From an uncultured Collinsella sp. (GTDB lineage Bacteria; Actinomycetota; Coriobacteriia; Coriobacteriales; Coriobacteriaceae), in contig URKT01000080.1 in assembly GCA_900548495.1 (NCBI GenBank), positions 1 through 9,609 of the forward strand: a DNA stretch of 9,609 bases. Direction: 5' to 3'. The stretch's first letter is position 1; each line of letters opens with the position of its first letter. Positions 1 through 6,390 of the stretch are shown in pieces. The notes under the pieces were generated by a model, which had not been told where the DNA came from, did not search any database, and saw only the letters and a list, made by a program, of their open reading frames with translations. Made by a program: the position numbers and the translations under genes.

Positions 1-1923
1 GCCCAAATCGACCTCGAGCGACAGGCCCGCCTGGCGCAGGCGCTCCAGCACGGCAAGGTTCTCGGGCACGGCCAGGAACTGCTTAACGCTCGCCGCAATC
101 TTGGGACCGATGCCCTCGCATTCGGCGATGTCCTCTTCGCTCGCCAAGATAAGCTTGTCAATCGACAGGAATCGCTCGGCGATGACCTCGCCCACGCTCT
201 TGCCCACATGGCGGATACCTAGGGCAAACAGCACGCGACCGAGCGGCTGGCTCTTGGACTTGTTGAGCTCGGCGATGATTTTCTCGGCCGTCTTGAGGCC
301 CACCGGAATGGGGTCGCCCTTCTTGACGCCCTTTTTGCTGTTGGAGCTGGCATAGGTGCGCCCCGTGTCCAGGCCTGCGATGTCGTCGACCGTGAGTTGG
401 TAGAAGTCTGCGACATCGTGGATCAGGCCGGCGGCGATCATCTTGTCGACGATCTCGTCGCCCAGGCCGTCGACGTCCATGCAGCCGCGGCTCACCCAGT
501 GGAGCAAGCGCTCCTTGAGCTGTGCGGGGCAATCGATGGAGACGCAACGGTAAGCGACCTCGCCATCCTCGTGGACAACGGGGCTGCCGCACACGGGGCA
601 GACCTCGGGCATGTGCCAGTCAACCGAATCGGCCGGGCGCTTGTCGAGCACTGGGCCCACGACCTCGGGGATTACGTCGCCTGCCTTATGCACGATGATG
701 GTGTCGCCCTCGCGCACGTTTTTGCGGCGGATCTCGTCGATGTTGTGCAGCGTGGCACGCGCGATGGTGGAGCCAGCGACCGTCACTGGGTCGAACTCGG
801 CGACCGGTGTGAGCACACCGGTGCGGCCCACCTGGATGCGAATTTCGCGCAGGACGGTCTGCTTTTCCTCGGGCGGAAACTTAAAGGCAATGGCCCAGCG
901 CGGCGCGCGGGCGGTAAAGCCCAGGTCGAGCTGCTGCTGGAAGCTGTCGACCTTTACGACCACGCCGTCGATATCGTAGTCCAAGTCGCCGCGGTGCTCG
1001 AGGGCCTGGGCGCAGAACTCGTGGACCTCGGCCGGCGTGGCGCAGCGTGCCACGTTGGGGTTGACGCTAAAGCCGGCGCTACGCAGCCAATCGAGAAACT
1101 CACGCTGGCTGTGGACGTGCAACGGGTCGGTATCGGCGATGGCATAGATAAAGGTGGCCAGGTCGCGGCGCGCCGTGACCTTGGGGTCCTTTTGGCGCAG
1201 GCTGCCGGCGGCGGCGTTGCGCGGGTTGGCGAAGGGGTCGCGGCCCTCGGCATCGGCCTCTTCATTCAGACGCACAAAGCTGCCCTTGGGCATATAGACC
1301 TCGCCGCGTACCTCAATGGTGCGCTCGCGGTCGGCGCCCATGTGGGCGAGCGCCGGCTCGGACAGGTGCATGGGCACATCCTTGATAGTACGGACGTTGA
1401 GCGACACGTCCTCGCCCGTGGTGCCATCGCCACGTGTGGCTGCGCGTACGAAGGTGCCGTTTTGGTAAGTAAGGGCCACGCCCAGACCGTCGATCTTAAG
1501 CTCGCAGGTATAGGTGACGCTACCGGCACCGAGGGCATCCTCAGTGCGCTGGAGCCACGCGTCGAGTTCGTCCAGGTCCATGGCATCGTCCATGGAATAC
1601 ATGCGCGCCATATGCGTGACCGGCGTAAACTGCTCGCTCACGTAGCCGCCCACGCGCTGGGTATAGCTGTCGGGCGTCACCAGGTCGGGGTAGGTGGCCT
1701 CGATTTCCTGCAGTTCAACAAGCATTTTGTCGAAGGCGGCGTCCGTGATCTCGGGCGCATCGAGCATGTAGTAGCGATAGGCGTGGTAGTCGAGCTCGTG
1801 GCGCAGTTCGGCCGCGCGCGCTGCCGCCTGGGCACGGGCATCGGTCGGTGCGGTGGCTTCCGCGGTCGCGGGCGTTTCGGTATCGATGTCCACGCCGTCA
1901 CCAAACAGGCTCGATTGCTCCAT
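1..1923 (-). CDS. ligA: NAD-dependent DNA ligase LigA, 3' end beyond window
   Basis: Seals nicks in duplex DNA during replication and repair, using NAD+ as the adenyl donor. The first 641 codons are present and the frame is open to the window edge. The adenylation motif K-I-D-G places the nucleophilic lysine at residue 143. A four-cysteine zinc finger follows at C442, C445, C460 and C465. The helix-hairpin-helix region follows, with glycine-rich turns such as LGIRHVG and CEGIGPK. The C-terminal BRCT domain expected in this family would lie outside the window. The catalytic lysine is about 28 residues later than in E. coli LigA (K115), owing to a low-complexity Ala/Thr-rich N-terminal extension (residues about 1-35). 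The start ATG at 1921-1923 is preceded by GAAGGAG at 7-base spacing. It follows htrA on the same strand, but a strong terminator separates them, so it probably has its own promoter; none is convincing by eye. Confidence 0.97.
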   Translation of the reverse strand, partial: MEQSSLFGDGVDIDTETPATAEATAPTDARAQAAARAAELRHELDYHAYRYYMLDAPEITDAAFDKMLVELQEIEATYPDLVTPDSYTQRVGGYVSEQFTPVTHMARMYSMDDAMDLDELDAWLQRTEDALGAGSVTYTCELKIDGLGVALTYQNGTFVRAATRGDGTTGEDVSLNVRTIKDVPMHLSEPALAHMGADRERTIEVRGEVYMPKGSFVRLNEEADAEGRDPFANPRNAAAGSLRQKDPKVTARRDLATFIYAIADTDPLHVHSQREFLDWLRSAGFSVNPNVARCATPAEVHEFCAQALEHRGDLDYDIDGVVVKVDSFQQQLDLGFTARAPRWAIAFKFPPEEKQTVLREIRIQVGRTGVLTPVAEFDPVTVAGSTIARATLHNIDEIRRKNVREGDTIIVHKAGDVIPEVVGPVLDKRPADSVDWHMPEVCPVCGSPVVHEDGEVAYRCVSIDCPAQLKERLLHWVSRGCMDVDGLGDEIVDKMIAAGLIHDVADFYQLTVDDIAGLDTGRTYASSNSKKGVKKGDPIPVGLKTAEKIIAELNKSKSQPLGRVLFALGIRHVGKSVGEVIAERFLSIDKLILASEEDIAECEGIGPKIAASVKQFLAVPENLAVLERLRQAGLSLEVDLG

Positions 1924-2033
1924 AGCGGCACTCCTTCGCTCGATTTCAAACGGATACTAGAGTACCACCGGTCGCAACGGGGCCGAATAGCCCTTTCGAA
2001 CCGCACCGAATCGGCAGCCACCAGACCGGGGTG

Positions 2034-2100
2034 GATCGCGCGATCAAACCATGCTCTTATCAGCTCTAAATGATCCGTTTTCCTCCGTCCCCAACGGATC
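2034..2100. repeat. Two small inverted repeats in the ligA upstream region
   Basis: The 249-base gap between ligA and htrA holds no credible gene. Besides the htrA terminator it contains a perfect 12-base palindrome GATCGCGCGATC (2034-2045). It also contains an 8-base inverted repeat GATCCGTT / AACGGATC (2072-2079 and 2093-2100, 13-base loop). On the minus strand the second hairpin sits directly after the T-run of the htrA terminator, so it may be a backup stem or part of the ligA promoter region. No function can be assigned from sequence. Confidence 0.4.
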
Positions 2101-2101
2101 A

Positions 2102-2146
2102 ATAAGAAAAGAGGGGCTGTCCCGCGTTGGCGGAACAGTCCCCTCT
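2102..2146 (-). terminator. Rho-independent terminator of htrA
   Basis: Read on the minus strand, AGAGGGGACTGT pairs with ACAGCCCCTCT (one bulged base). The stem continues through CCGC/GCGG to a CAAC loop and is followed by TTTTCTTATT. It starts 27 bases after the htrA stop codon. The stem is long and GC-rich and the T-run is on the minus side only, so it should end htrA transcripts and insulate ligA. Confidence 0.85.
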
Positions 2147-2172
2147 GGCATCGGTATGTGCGATACGGCTCG

Positions 2173-3627
2173 CTAGTAGCCCTGACCGTAGCCCTGGCCC
2201 TGCTGGCCCAGCAGCTCCTCCAGGTACTGGCGCAACTGCTCGTCGGTAATACCGCCGTTGCCGGTGTCAGTCGCGCTGTCGTCCTGCCGCTGGTTCTGCA
2301 GCTCCTCGTCAGAGCCCAGCTCGACGGTGACCTTCTTCTCGTCCTTGCCGCGCATGAGCGTGATCTCGACCTTCTCGCCCACCTCGTGGCTGCGCAGCGC
2401 GATGATCAGGCCATCGGCGCTCGTGATTTCGTCGTCGCCCAGCTTGGTGATGACGTCGCCCTCCTGAATGCCGGCCTTGGCAGCAGGACCGTCCTCGACG
2501 ACGCTTGCCACATACGCGCCGCTATCGGTGCTCAGCTTGTTGGTGCGGGCGTTAAGCGCATTGACGCTCGAAAGCGTAGCGCCCATGTACGGATGCACCG
2601 GCGTCTTGCCGTCGATAATCTGGTCGGCAATGTTCTTGGCGTAGTTAACGGGAATAGCAAAGCCCACGCCTGAGCTGGAGCCCGAGTAGCTCTCGATGAG
2701 CGAGTTGATACCCACCAGCTCGCCATTGTCGTTGACGAGCGCGCCGCCGGAGTTGCCCGGGTTGATGGCGGCATCGGTCTGGATCATGTTGGCGTAGATG
2801 GTGTTGCCGCTGGTAGAGCTCATGGCCGTGGAGCGATACAGCGCCGACACAATGCCCGTGGAGACAGACTGCTCGTTGCCAAACGGCGAGCCGATCGCCA
2901 TAACCCACTCTCCCACGTTGAGCTTGGAGGAATCACCAATCTCGATTGGCGTGAGCTTGGAGGCGTCGGCGTCCTTGAGCTTGATGACGGCCAGGTCGCT
3001 CGAGGCATCGTTGCCCACGAACTCGGCCTCGTAGGTGGTGCCGTCGTCCATGGTCACCACGTACTGGTCGTAACCATCGACCACGTGGTTGTTGGTGAGG
3101 ATGTGGCCCTCGGTATCGAGCACGACGCCCGAACCGACGCTGCCCGAGCTATCCGACTCATCAGCAGACTGCGAAAGCGAGCCATTCTGGCTGCCGCTCG
3201 AAGTGGCGGTAATGGAAACGACGGAGGGCAGGGCCTTAGCAGAAACGGCCTCGGCCAGCGTGGTGTCCTCGGAGTCAATGGTGATCTTTTGCGTCGACGA
3301 ACCCGAAGCACCCGCCGTCACGGCATTCTTGCCACCACCGATATCGAGCGTGCCGCTCATAATGAGCGCAATGACCAGCAGGGCTCCGCAGGCACAGCCG
3401 GCAAGCGCCGTAATAAAGATCGGCAGCTTTTTGGTCTTGGTCTTGACCACCGTGTGCTTGTTCACGACCTGCTGGCCACCCAGCGGCTTGCCGGTCTGCG
3501 TGTCGTAGGCCTGCACGTAGGGAATGTTACTGCCGGCAGGCGTCGACTCCACCTGCACGCGCGGTTGCTGCTGCGTCTCGCCGGCGTGGCCCGCATCCTG
3601 GGGACGCTGGGAATCGTACTCGCTCAT
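2173..3627 (-). CDS. HtrA/DegP-type membrane-anchored serine protease with one PDZ domain
   Basis: Envelope quality-control protease that degrades or refolds damaged exported proteins. The 484 residues contain a charged cytoplasmic N-terminus (1-67) and one membrane segment (about 69-92, preceded by KTKTKK). A Ser/Gly-rich linker leads into a trypsin-like domain with a complete catalytic triad: His181 in TNNHVV, Asp211 in SSDLAVIKL and Ser293 in GNSGGAL. One PDZ domain spans about 345-437. An acidic linker leads to a Gly/Gln/Tyr-rich C-terminus ending GQGYGQGY. The start chosen is ATG 3625-3627, with AAAGGA 8 bases upstream. An in-frame start 13 codons earlier (3666) lies inside a 9-bp hairpin and has no ribosome site. 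The gene follows the glnR-like gene on the same strand but lies beyond that gene's terminator, so it is probably a separate transcription unit. The family call is secure; the exact orthologue (DegP/HtrA/PepD type) cannot be fixed from sequence. Confidence 0.95.
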   Translation of the reverse strand: MSEYDSQRPQDAGHAGETQQQPRVQVESTPAGSNIPYVQAYDTQTGKPLGGQQVVNKHTVVKTKTKKLPIFITALAGCACGALLVIALIMSGTLDIGGGKNAVTAGASGSSTQKITIDSEDTTLAEAVSAKALPSVVSITATSSGSQNGSLSQSADESDSSGSVGSGVVLDTEGHILTNNHVVDGYDQYVVTMDDGTTYEAEFVGNDASSDLAVIKLKDADASKLTPIEIGDSSKLNVGEWVMAIGSPFGNEQSVSTGIVSALYRSTAMSSTSGNTIYANMIQTDAAINPGNSGGALVNDNGELVGINSLIESYSGSSSGVGFAIPVNYAKNIADQIIDGKTPVHPYMGATLSSVNALNARTNKLSTDSGAYVASVVEDGPAAKAGIQEGDVITKLGDDEITSADGLIIALRSHEVGEKVEITLMRGKDEKKVTVELGSDEELQNQRQDDSATDTGNGGITDEQLRQYLEELLGQQGQGYGQGY

Positions 3628-3656
3628 GGCTGCGATCCTTTCGTCAAATAACCAAA

Positions 3657-3680
3657 GGCCCGCCAAACATGTGGCGGGCC
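3657..3680 (-). terminator. Terminator-like hairpin in the htrA leader
   Basis: A perfect 9-bp stem GGCCCGCCA / TGGCGGGCC with a 6-base loop is followed on the minus strand by TTTGGTTATTTG. It lies about 30 bases upstream of the htrA start codon. The upstream gene already has a terminator at 3791-3828, so this is either a second terminator or, if the htrA promoter lies between the two, an attenuator in the htrA leader. Confidence 0.55.
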
Positions 3681-3764
3681 ATCATTGTTCACGTTGAGTT
3701 GTACCCCAATATGCGGGCGAACGTGTATGAGAACGCAATCTTTTAGGAAGGCTTAAGTTCTGTT

Positions 3765-3789
3765 GCAGGCCCAAAAGGACCCGGCCTGC
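3765..3789. repeat. Short inverted repeat between glnR-like gene and htrA
   Basis: GCAGGCC at 3765-3771 and GGCCTGC at 3783-3789 form a 7-bp stem with an 11-base loop. It sits just past the glnR-like terminator on the minus strand and lacks a T-run. The rest of the 206-base gap (3628-3833) holds no clear promoter by eye; weak candidates such as TTGGGG with AATGAT at 17-base spacing are not convincing. Confidence 0.3.
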
Positions 3790-3790
3790 G

Positions 3791-3828
3791 TCAAAACCAC
3801 CACAAAGGTGCCTGTCCCCTTTGTGGTG
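3791..3828 (-). terminator. Rho-independent terminator of the glnR-like gene
   Basis: A perfect 11-bp stem has CACCACAAAGG at 3798-3808 and CCTTTGTGGTG at 3818-3828 with a 9-base loop. On the minus strand it is followed by GTTTTG. It begins 5 bases after the glnR-like stop codon. Both stem flanks are A/T rich, but the T-run is on the minus side, fitting termination of the glnA-glnR unit. Confidence 0.75.
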
Positions 3829-3833
3829 AAAAG

Positions 3834-4496
3834 CTAGTCCTTAAACAGATAGCCCACGCCGCGGACGGTGGTGATGTGCGCCGCGATCTGCGGACCCACC
3901 TTGGAGCGGATGCGTCGAATGTGCACGTCGACGGTGCGCGTGCCGCCGCAGTACTCAAAGCCCCACACGCGGTGCAGCAGTACCTCGCGGCTGTAGGCAC
4001 GGTTGGGATGCGTTGCCAAAAAGCTCAGCAGCGAGTACTCCATCAGCGTCAGGTCGATGGGCTCGTTATCGAGCGTCACCTGGTAGGTGGCCAAGTTGAT
4101 CTCGAGGTTATCGATGTTGAGCACATCGTCGGCGGCGACGGTCTCCTCCTCGCCCATCAGGCGCTGCGCACGAGACTTAAGCTCGTTGGGCGTCGCCGTG
4201 GGGCATACAAAGTCGGCATGCGCGTGATTGGGCAGGCGCAGGGTGCCGAGCGCCTCGTCGTCAACGATCACCAGCATGGGGACGCCGCCGCGGTCGTCGA
4301 GCCACTTGGCAATCTGATCGATGCGGTCACTGCGGATGCCATCGGAATCGAGGATCAGCAGGTCAAAGTCGTGCGCCGCAGTCGGCGAATCGGGGGTTGC
4401 CAAGCTCACCTCGACACCCAGAGTGGTCGTCAAGCTGCGGGCAAACTCGTGGAAGCGCGTCGTGCGCGCCATGAACAGGGCACTCTTTTCGGACAT
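3834..4496 (-). CDS. glnR: GlnR-like orphan response regulator (OmpR/PhoB family)
   Basis: Predicted DNA-binding regulator of nitrogen assimilation; 220 residues. The C-terminal winged helix (about 125-220) includes VWGFEYCGGTRTVDVHIRR and TTVRGVGYLF. As I recall the Streptomyces GlnR sequence, this stretch matches it very closely. The N-terminal receiver (about 1-115) is degenerate: the acidic pair usual after the first strand and the lysine at the end of strand five are missing. One Asp remains at residue 50 (LLILDSD), the same number as the conserved, structural Asp50 of actinobacterial GlnR. No histidine kinase gene is nearby, which fits an orphan regulator. The start is ATG 4494-4496 with GGAGG at 5-base spacing; a TTG four codons earlier overlaps that ribosome site and is less likely. 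It lies 50 bases after the glnA-like gene, probably co-transcribed. The fold is secure; the GlnR role is inferred from similarity and context. Confidence 0.82.
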   Translation of the reverse strand: MSEKSALFMARTTRFHEFARSLTTTLGVEVSLATPDSPTAAHDFDLLILDSDGIRSDRIDQIAKWLDDRGGVPMLVIVDDEALGTLRLPNHAHADFVCPTATPNELKSRAQRLMGEEETVAADDVLNIDNLEINLATYQVTLDNEPIDLTLMEYSLLSFLATHPNRAYSREVLLHRVWGFEYCGGTRTVDVHIRRIRSKVGPQIAAHITTVRGVGYLFKD

Positions 4497-4520
4497 ATCG
4501 ACCTCCAAAGAAATGAGCTC

Positions 4521-4548
4521 AATCGCACTGGAATAAGCCAGCGCGATT
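4521..4548 (-). other. Intercistronic hairpin between glnA-like and glnR-like genes
   Basis: On the minus strand AATCGCGCTGG pairs along all 11 positions (one G-U) with CCAGTGCGATT around a 6-base CTTATT loop. The first arm overlaps the glnA-like TAA stop codon. No T-run follows, so full termination is unlikely; a role in mRNA processing, 3'-end stability or partial attenuation before glnR is possible. Confidence 0.5.
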
Positions 4549-5884
4549 AGGAGTTCGCCAGGTAATGCTTAATCTCCCACTCGGTGATCGTAGACTCAAA
4601 CTTATGCCACTCGTCGCGCTTCTTTTTGAGGAAGAAGCTGTGGATGTGCTCGCCGAGGGCATCCTTCATAAACTGCGAGTCCTCAAACACGTCAAGCGCC
4701 TCTTTGAGCGAGCGCGGCAGCGGCGTGTAGCCGGCCTCGACCATCTGACGGTCGGTAAGCTTGAGCGTCTCAGCCGTTGCCTCGGGCGGGAGCTCCAGCT
4801 TGCGCTCGATGCCGTCCAGACCAGCCGCCAGCGTGACGGCGTTGACCAGGTACGGGTTGGCCATGGGGTCGGGGCTGCGAAGCTCGATGCGCGTGGACAG
4901 CTGCTTGCCGGGCTTGTAGACCGGAATGCGGACCATACTCGCGCGGTTGCGCAGGCCCCACGTGGCGTACTGCGGCACGGAGTCGCCGCCCGTGGTGATG
5001 CGCTTGTACGAGTTGACCGTGGGGTTAGTGATGGCGCTGATCTCGCGCGCGTGCGCCAAGATGCCGGCCATGTAGTGCTTGGCGATATCGGAGAGGTGGT
5101 ACTTCTCGTCGTCCTCGCCCCAAAAGACGTTGTTGCCGTCGTGGTCGAATAGCGACTGGCACAGGAACATAGCGCTGCCGTCCTCGCCCGCCAACGGCTT
5201 GGGCATAAAGGAGGCGTGGCACCCGCTCTCGTAAGCCTGCTGCTTAATGATGAGTTTGGCCGTGGTGATGGCGTCGGACATGCTCAGGGCCTCGGCGTGG
5301 CGCAGGCTCATGCCGTGCTGCGAGCGGCCGGCAGCGTGGAAGGTGTACTCCACGGGCACGGACATCTTCTCGAGCGTGAGAACCGTGTTGCGGCGCAGGT
5401 CGCGGGCGGCATCGCTCACCGAAAGATCGAAGTAGCCCACGTTGTCGAGCGGCTCGGGCGTGTGCTCGTCGGGGAAGTAGTAATACTCCAGCTCGGCACC
5501 CACGTTGAGCAGATAGCCAGCCTTCTCGGCCTTGCGGAACATGCGGCGCAGGGCATCGCGTGGATCGCCGGCAAAGGGCTTGCAATCGGGAGTGCACACG
5601 TCGCAGAACACGCGGGCGACGCCGTTGTGGCTCGGGCGCCACGGCAGGATCTGGAAGGTCGAAGCATCGGGAAACGCCAGCATGTCGGCTTCCTCGGGCG
5701 TGGCAAAGCCCTCGATGGCGGAGCCGTCAAAGCCAATACCCTCCTCAAAAGCGACCTCGAGGTCCTCGGGGCTAATGGCAAAGTTCTTGAGGCGGCCGAG
5801 AATGTCGACAAACCACAGACGCACAAAGCGGATGTCACGCTGCTCTACGGAGCGGAGTACGTAATCGATGTTCTGCTGGTTCAT
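4547..5884 (-). CDS. Glutamine synthetase family protein (GlnA2-like) with degenerate metal site
   Basis: 445 residues, full length for a short type I (GSI-alpha/GlnA2-like) glutamine synthetase, with no adenylylation-site insert. The N-terminus (RDIRFVRLWFVDILG, EEGIGFDGSAIEGF) resembles actinobacterial GlnA2. Conserved elements include E131 and E133 (family E129/E131 in Salmonella numbering), NPTVNSYKR, the substrate arginines R314, R319, R332 and R336, and metal ligand E334 (family E357). The usual HHE motif reads F-H-A (A184 for E212), the usual GQxE reads SQHG (G191 for E220), and GSGMH reads GSAMF (F240 for H269). The flap GxEAP is GGDSVP. Two of three n1 and one of three n2 metal ligands are therefore missing, so ordinary glutamine synthesis is doubtful. 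A purine-rich ribosome site (AAGGGGAG) lies 4 bases before the ATG. It is paired with the downstream glnR-like gene. It may be a sensor, a subunit modifier, or an enzyme on another substrate. Confidence 0.9.
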   Translation of the reverse strand: MNQQNIDYVLRSVEQRDIRFVRLWFVDILGRLKNFAISPEDLEVAFEEGIGFDGSAIEGFATPEEADMLAFPDASTFQILPWRPSHNGVARVFCDVCTPDCKPFAGDPRDALRRMFRKAEKAGYLLNVGAELEYYYFPDEHTPEPLDNVGYFDLSVSDAARDLRRNTVLTLEKMSVPVEYTFHAAGRSQHGMSLRHAEALSMSDAITTAKLIIKQQAYESGCHASFMPKPLAGEDGSAMFLCQSLFDHDGNNVFWGEDDEKYHLSDIAKHYMAGILAHAREISAITNPTVNSYKRITTGGDSVPQYATWGLRNRASMVRIPVYKPGKQLSTRIELRSPDPMANPYLVNAVTLAAGLDGIERKLELPPEATAETLKLTDRQMVEAGYTPLPRSLKEALDVFEDSQFMKDALGEHIHSFFLKKKRDEWHKFESTITEWEIKHYLANS

Positions 5885-5919
5885 GTCGCTCCCCTTTCTT
5901 TCGGGCGGGTTTCGACTGG

Positions 5920-5925
5920 TCTATA
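5920..5925 (-). promoter_or_regulatory. Candidate -10 element of the glnA-like gene
   Basis: The minus strand reads TATAGA about 35 bases before the start codon. No good -35 box exists at 17-base spacing (TTTTTC), which is typical of activator-dependent promoters. The GlnR-like site described separately is centred about 44 bases before the inferred transcription start. Confidence 0.35.
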
Positions 5926-5949
5926 TCGCAGATACTATCGCAGAAAAAT

Positions 5950-5965
5950 GTTTCCGCAGGGTTAA
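5950..5965 (-). promoter_or_regulatory. Candidate GlnR box upstream of the glnA-like gene
   Basis: The minus strand reads TTAAC-CCTGCG-GAAAC. The published actinobacterial GlnR pattern is gTnAc-n6-GaAAc; nine of ten positions agree, the first base being T instead of G. Only one a/b pair is seen; the usual second pair is not evident. Its position just upstream of the weak glnA promoter, and the glnR-like gene two cistrons downstream, support the call. Confidence 0.45.
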
Positions 5966-6018
5966 AGCGTATCAAGCGCTCAAAAAACGTGCGCGAACAG
6001 GCAGTTGCGAACGAGCGG

Positions 6019-6390
6019 CTAGCGTTCAGATTCGGAGACAATTTGTCTACAGGCTCGTTCCAGCGTAGGGAACTCCATCGTCACTGCATCCCAAACAACC
6101 GAGCGGTCGACATTGCCGTAATCATGCGCAAGATAATTTCTCATGCCGATAATTCCACGCCATTCGATTTCGGGATGAAGCCGCTGCGAGCGTTCCGACA
6201 ATTTGCCCGCTTCTTCCGTTACCCTAAGCGCACACATCAAAAGGGAGTCCGCCAACGCCCTCGTCCGCACGTCATTCGCATGCAGAAACTGGTCCTCGGT
6301 GATATCAAAAACCTTGATGCGCTCGTTCGTTTCAGAAATGGCATCCAAAACCTCTTGGGCGCGAAGGCTGTCTGACTTACGCGCGATCAT
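6019..6390 (-). CDS. hepT: HepT-family toxin (HEPN/DUF86 RNase)
   Basis: 123-residue, mostly helical HEPN protein. HepT proteins are RNases of type VII toxin-antitoxin modules, silenced when MntA adds AMP to a tyrosine in the active-site motif. Here the RX4HXY motif is intact: R84, H89 and Y91 in RNYLAHDYG. The catalytic Arg and His and the modification-target Tyr are therefore all present and the toxin looks active. The start ATG (6388-6390) overlaps the end of the antitoxin gene by 14 bases, with GGAG 9 bases upstream inside that gene, indicating translational coupling. The gene ends at TAG 6019-6021, 134 bases before glnA. No clear terminator follows; a T6 tract lies downstream but without a good stem. 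HEPN proteins are easily confused at low similarity, but the adjacent nucleotidyltransferase makes this pairing firm. Confidence 0.88.
   Translation of the reverse strand: MIARKSDSLRAQEVLDAISETNERIKVFDITEDQFLHANDVRTRALADSLLMCALRVTEEAGKLSERSQRLHPEIEWRGIIGMRNYLAHDYGNVDRSVVWDAVTMEFPTLERACRQIVSESER

Noticed and set aside
397..2073. A 558-codon open frame on the plus strand, antisense to ligA
   Set aside because: It lies almost wholly opposite ligA, whose motifs (KIDG, zinc finger) are unmistakable. Its protein is Ala/Gly/Val/His-rich with no recognisable domain, as expected of antisense frames in high-GC DNA.
1677..2102. A possible small gene upstream of ligA on the minus strand
   Set aside because: Most of it is ligA read in another frame; it has no ribosome site and its first codons fall in the ligA promoter region.
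3628..3666. Thirteen-codon longer start for HtrA at 3666
   Set aside because: The start codon sits in the loop and arm of a 9-bp hairpin and has no ribosome site, whereas ATG 3625-3627 has AAAGGA at good spacing.
5966..6018. Terminator after hepT
   Set aside because: A T6 tract is present on the minus strand but the preceding bases do not form a convincing stem.
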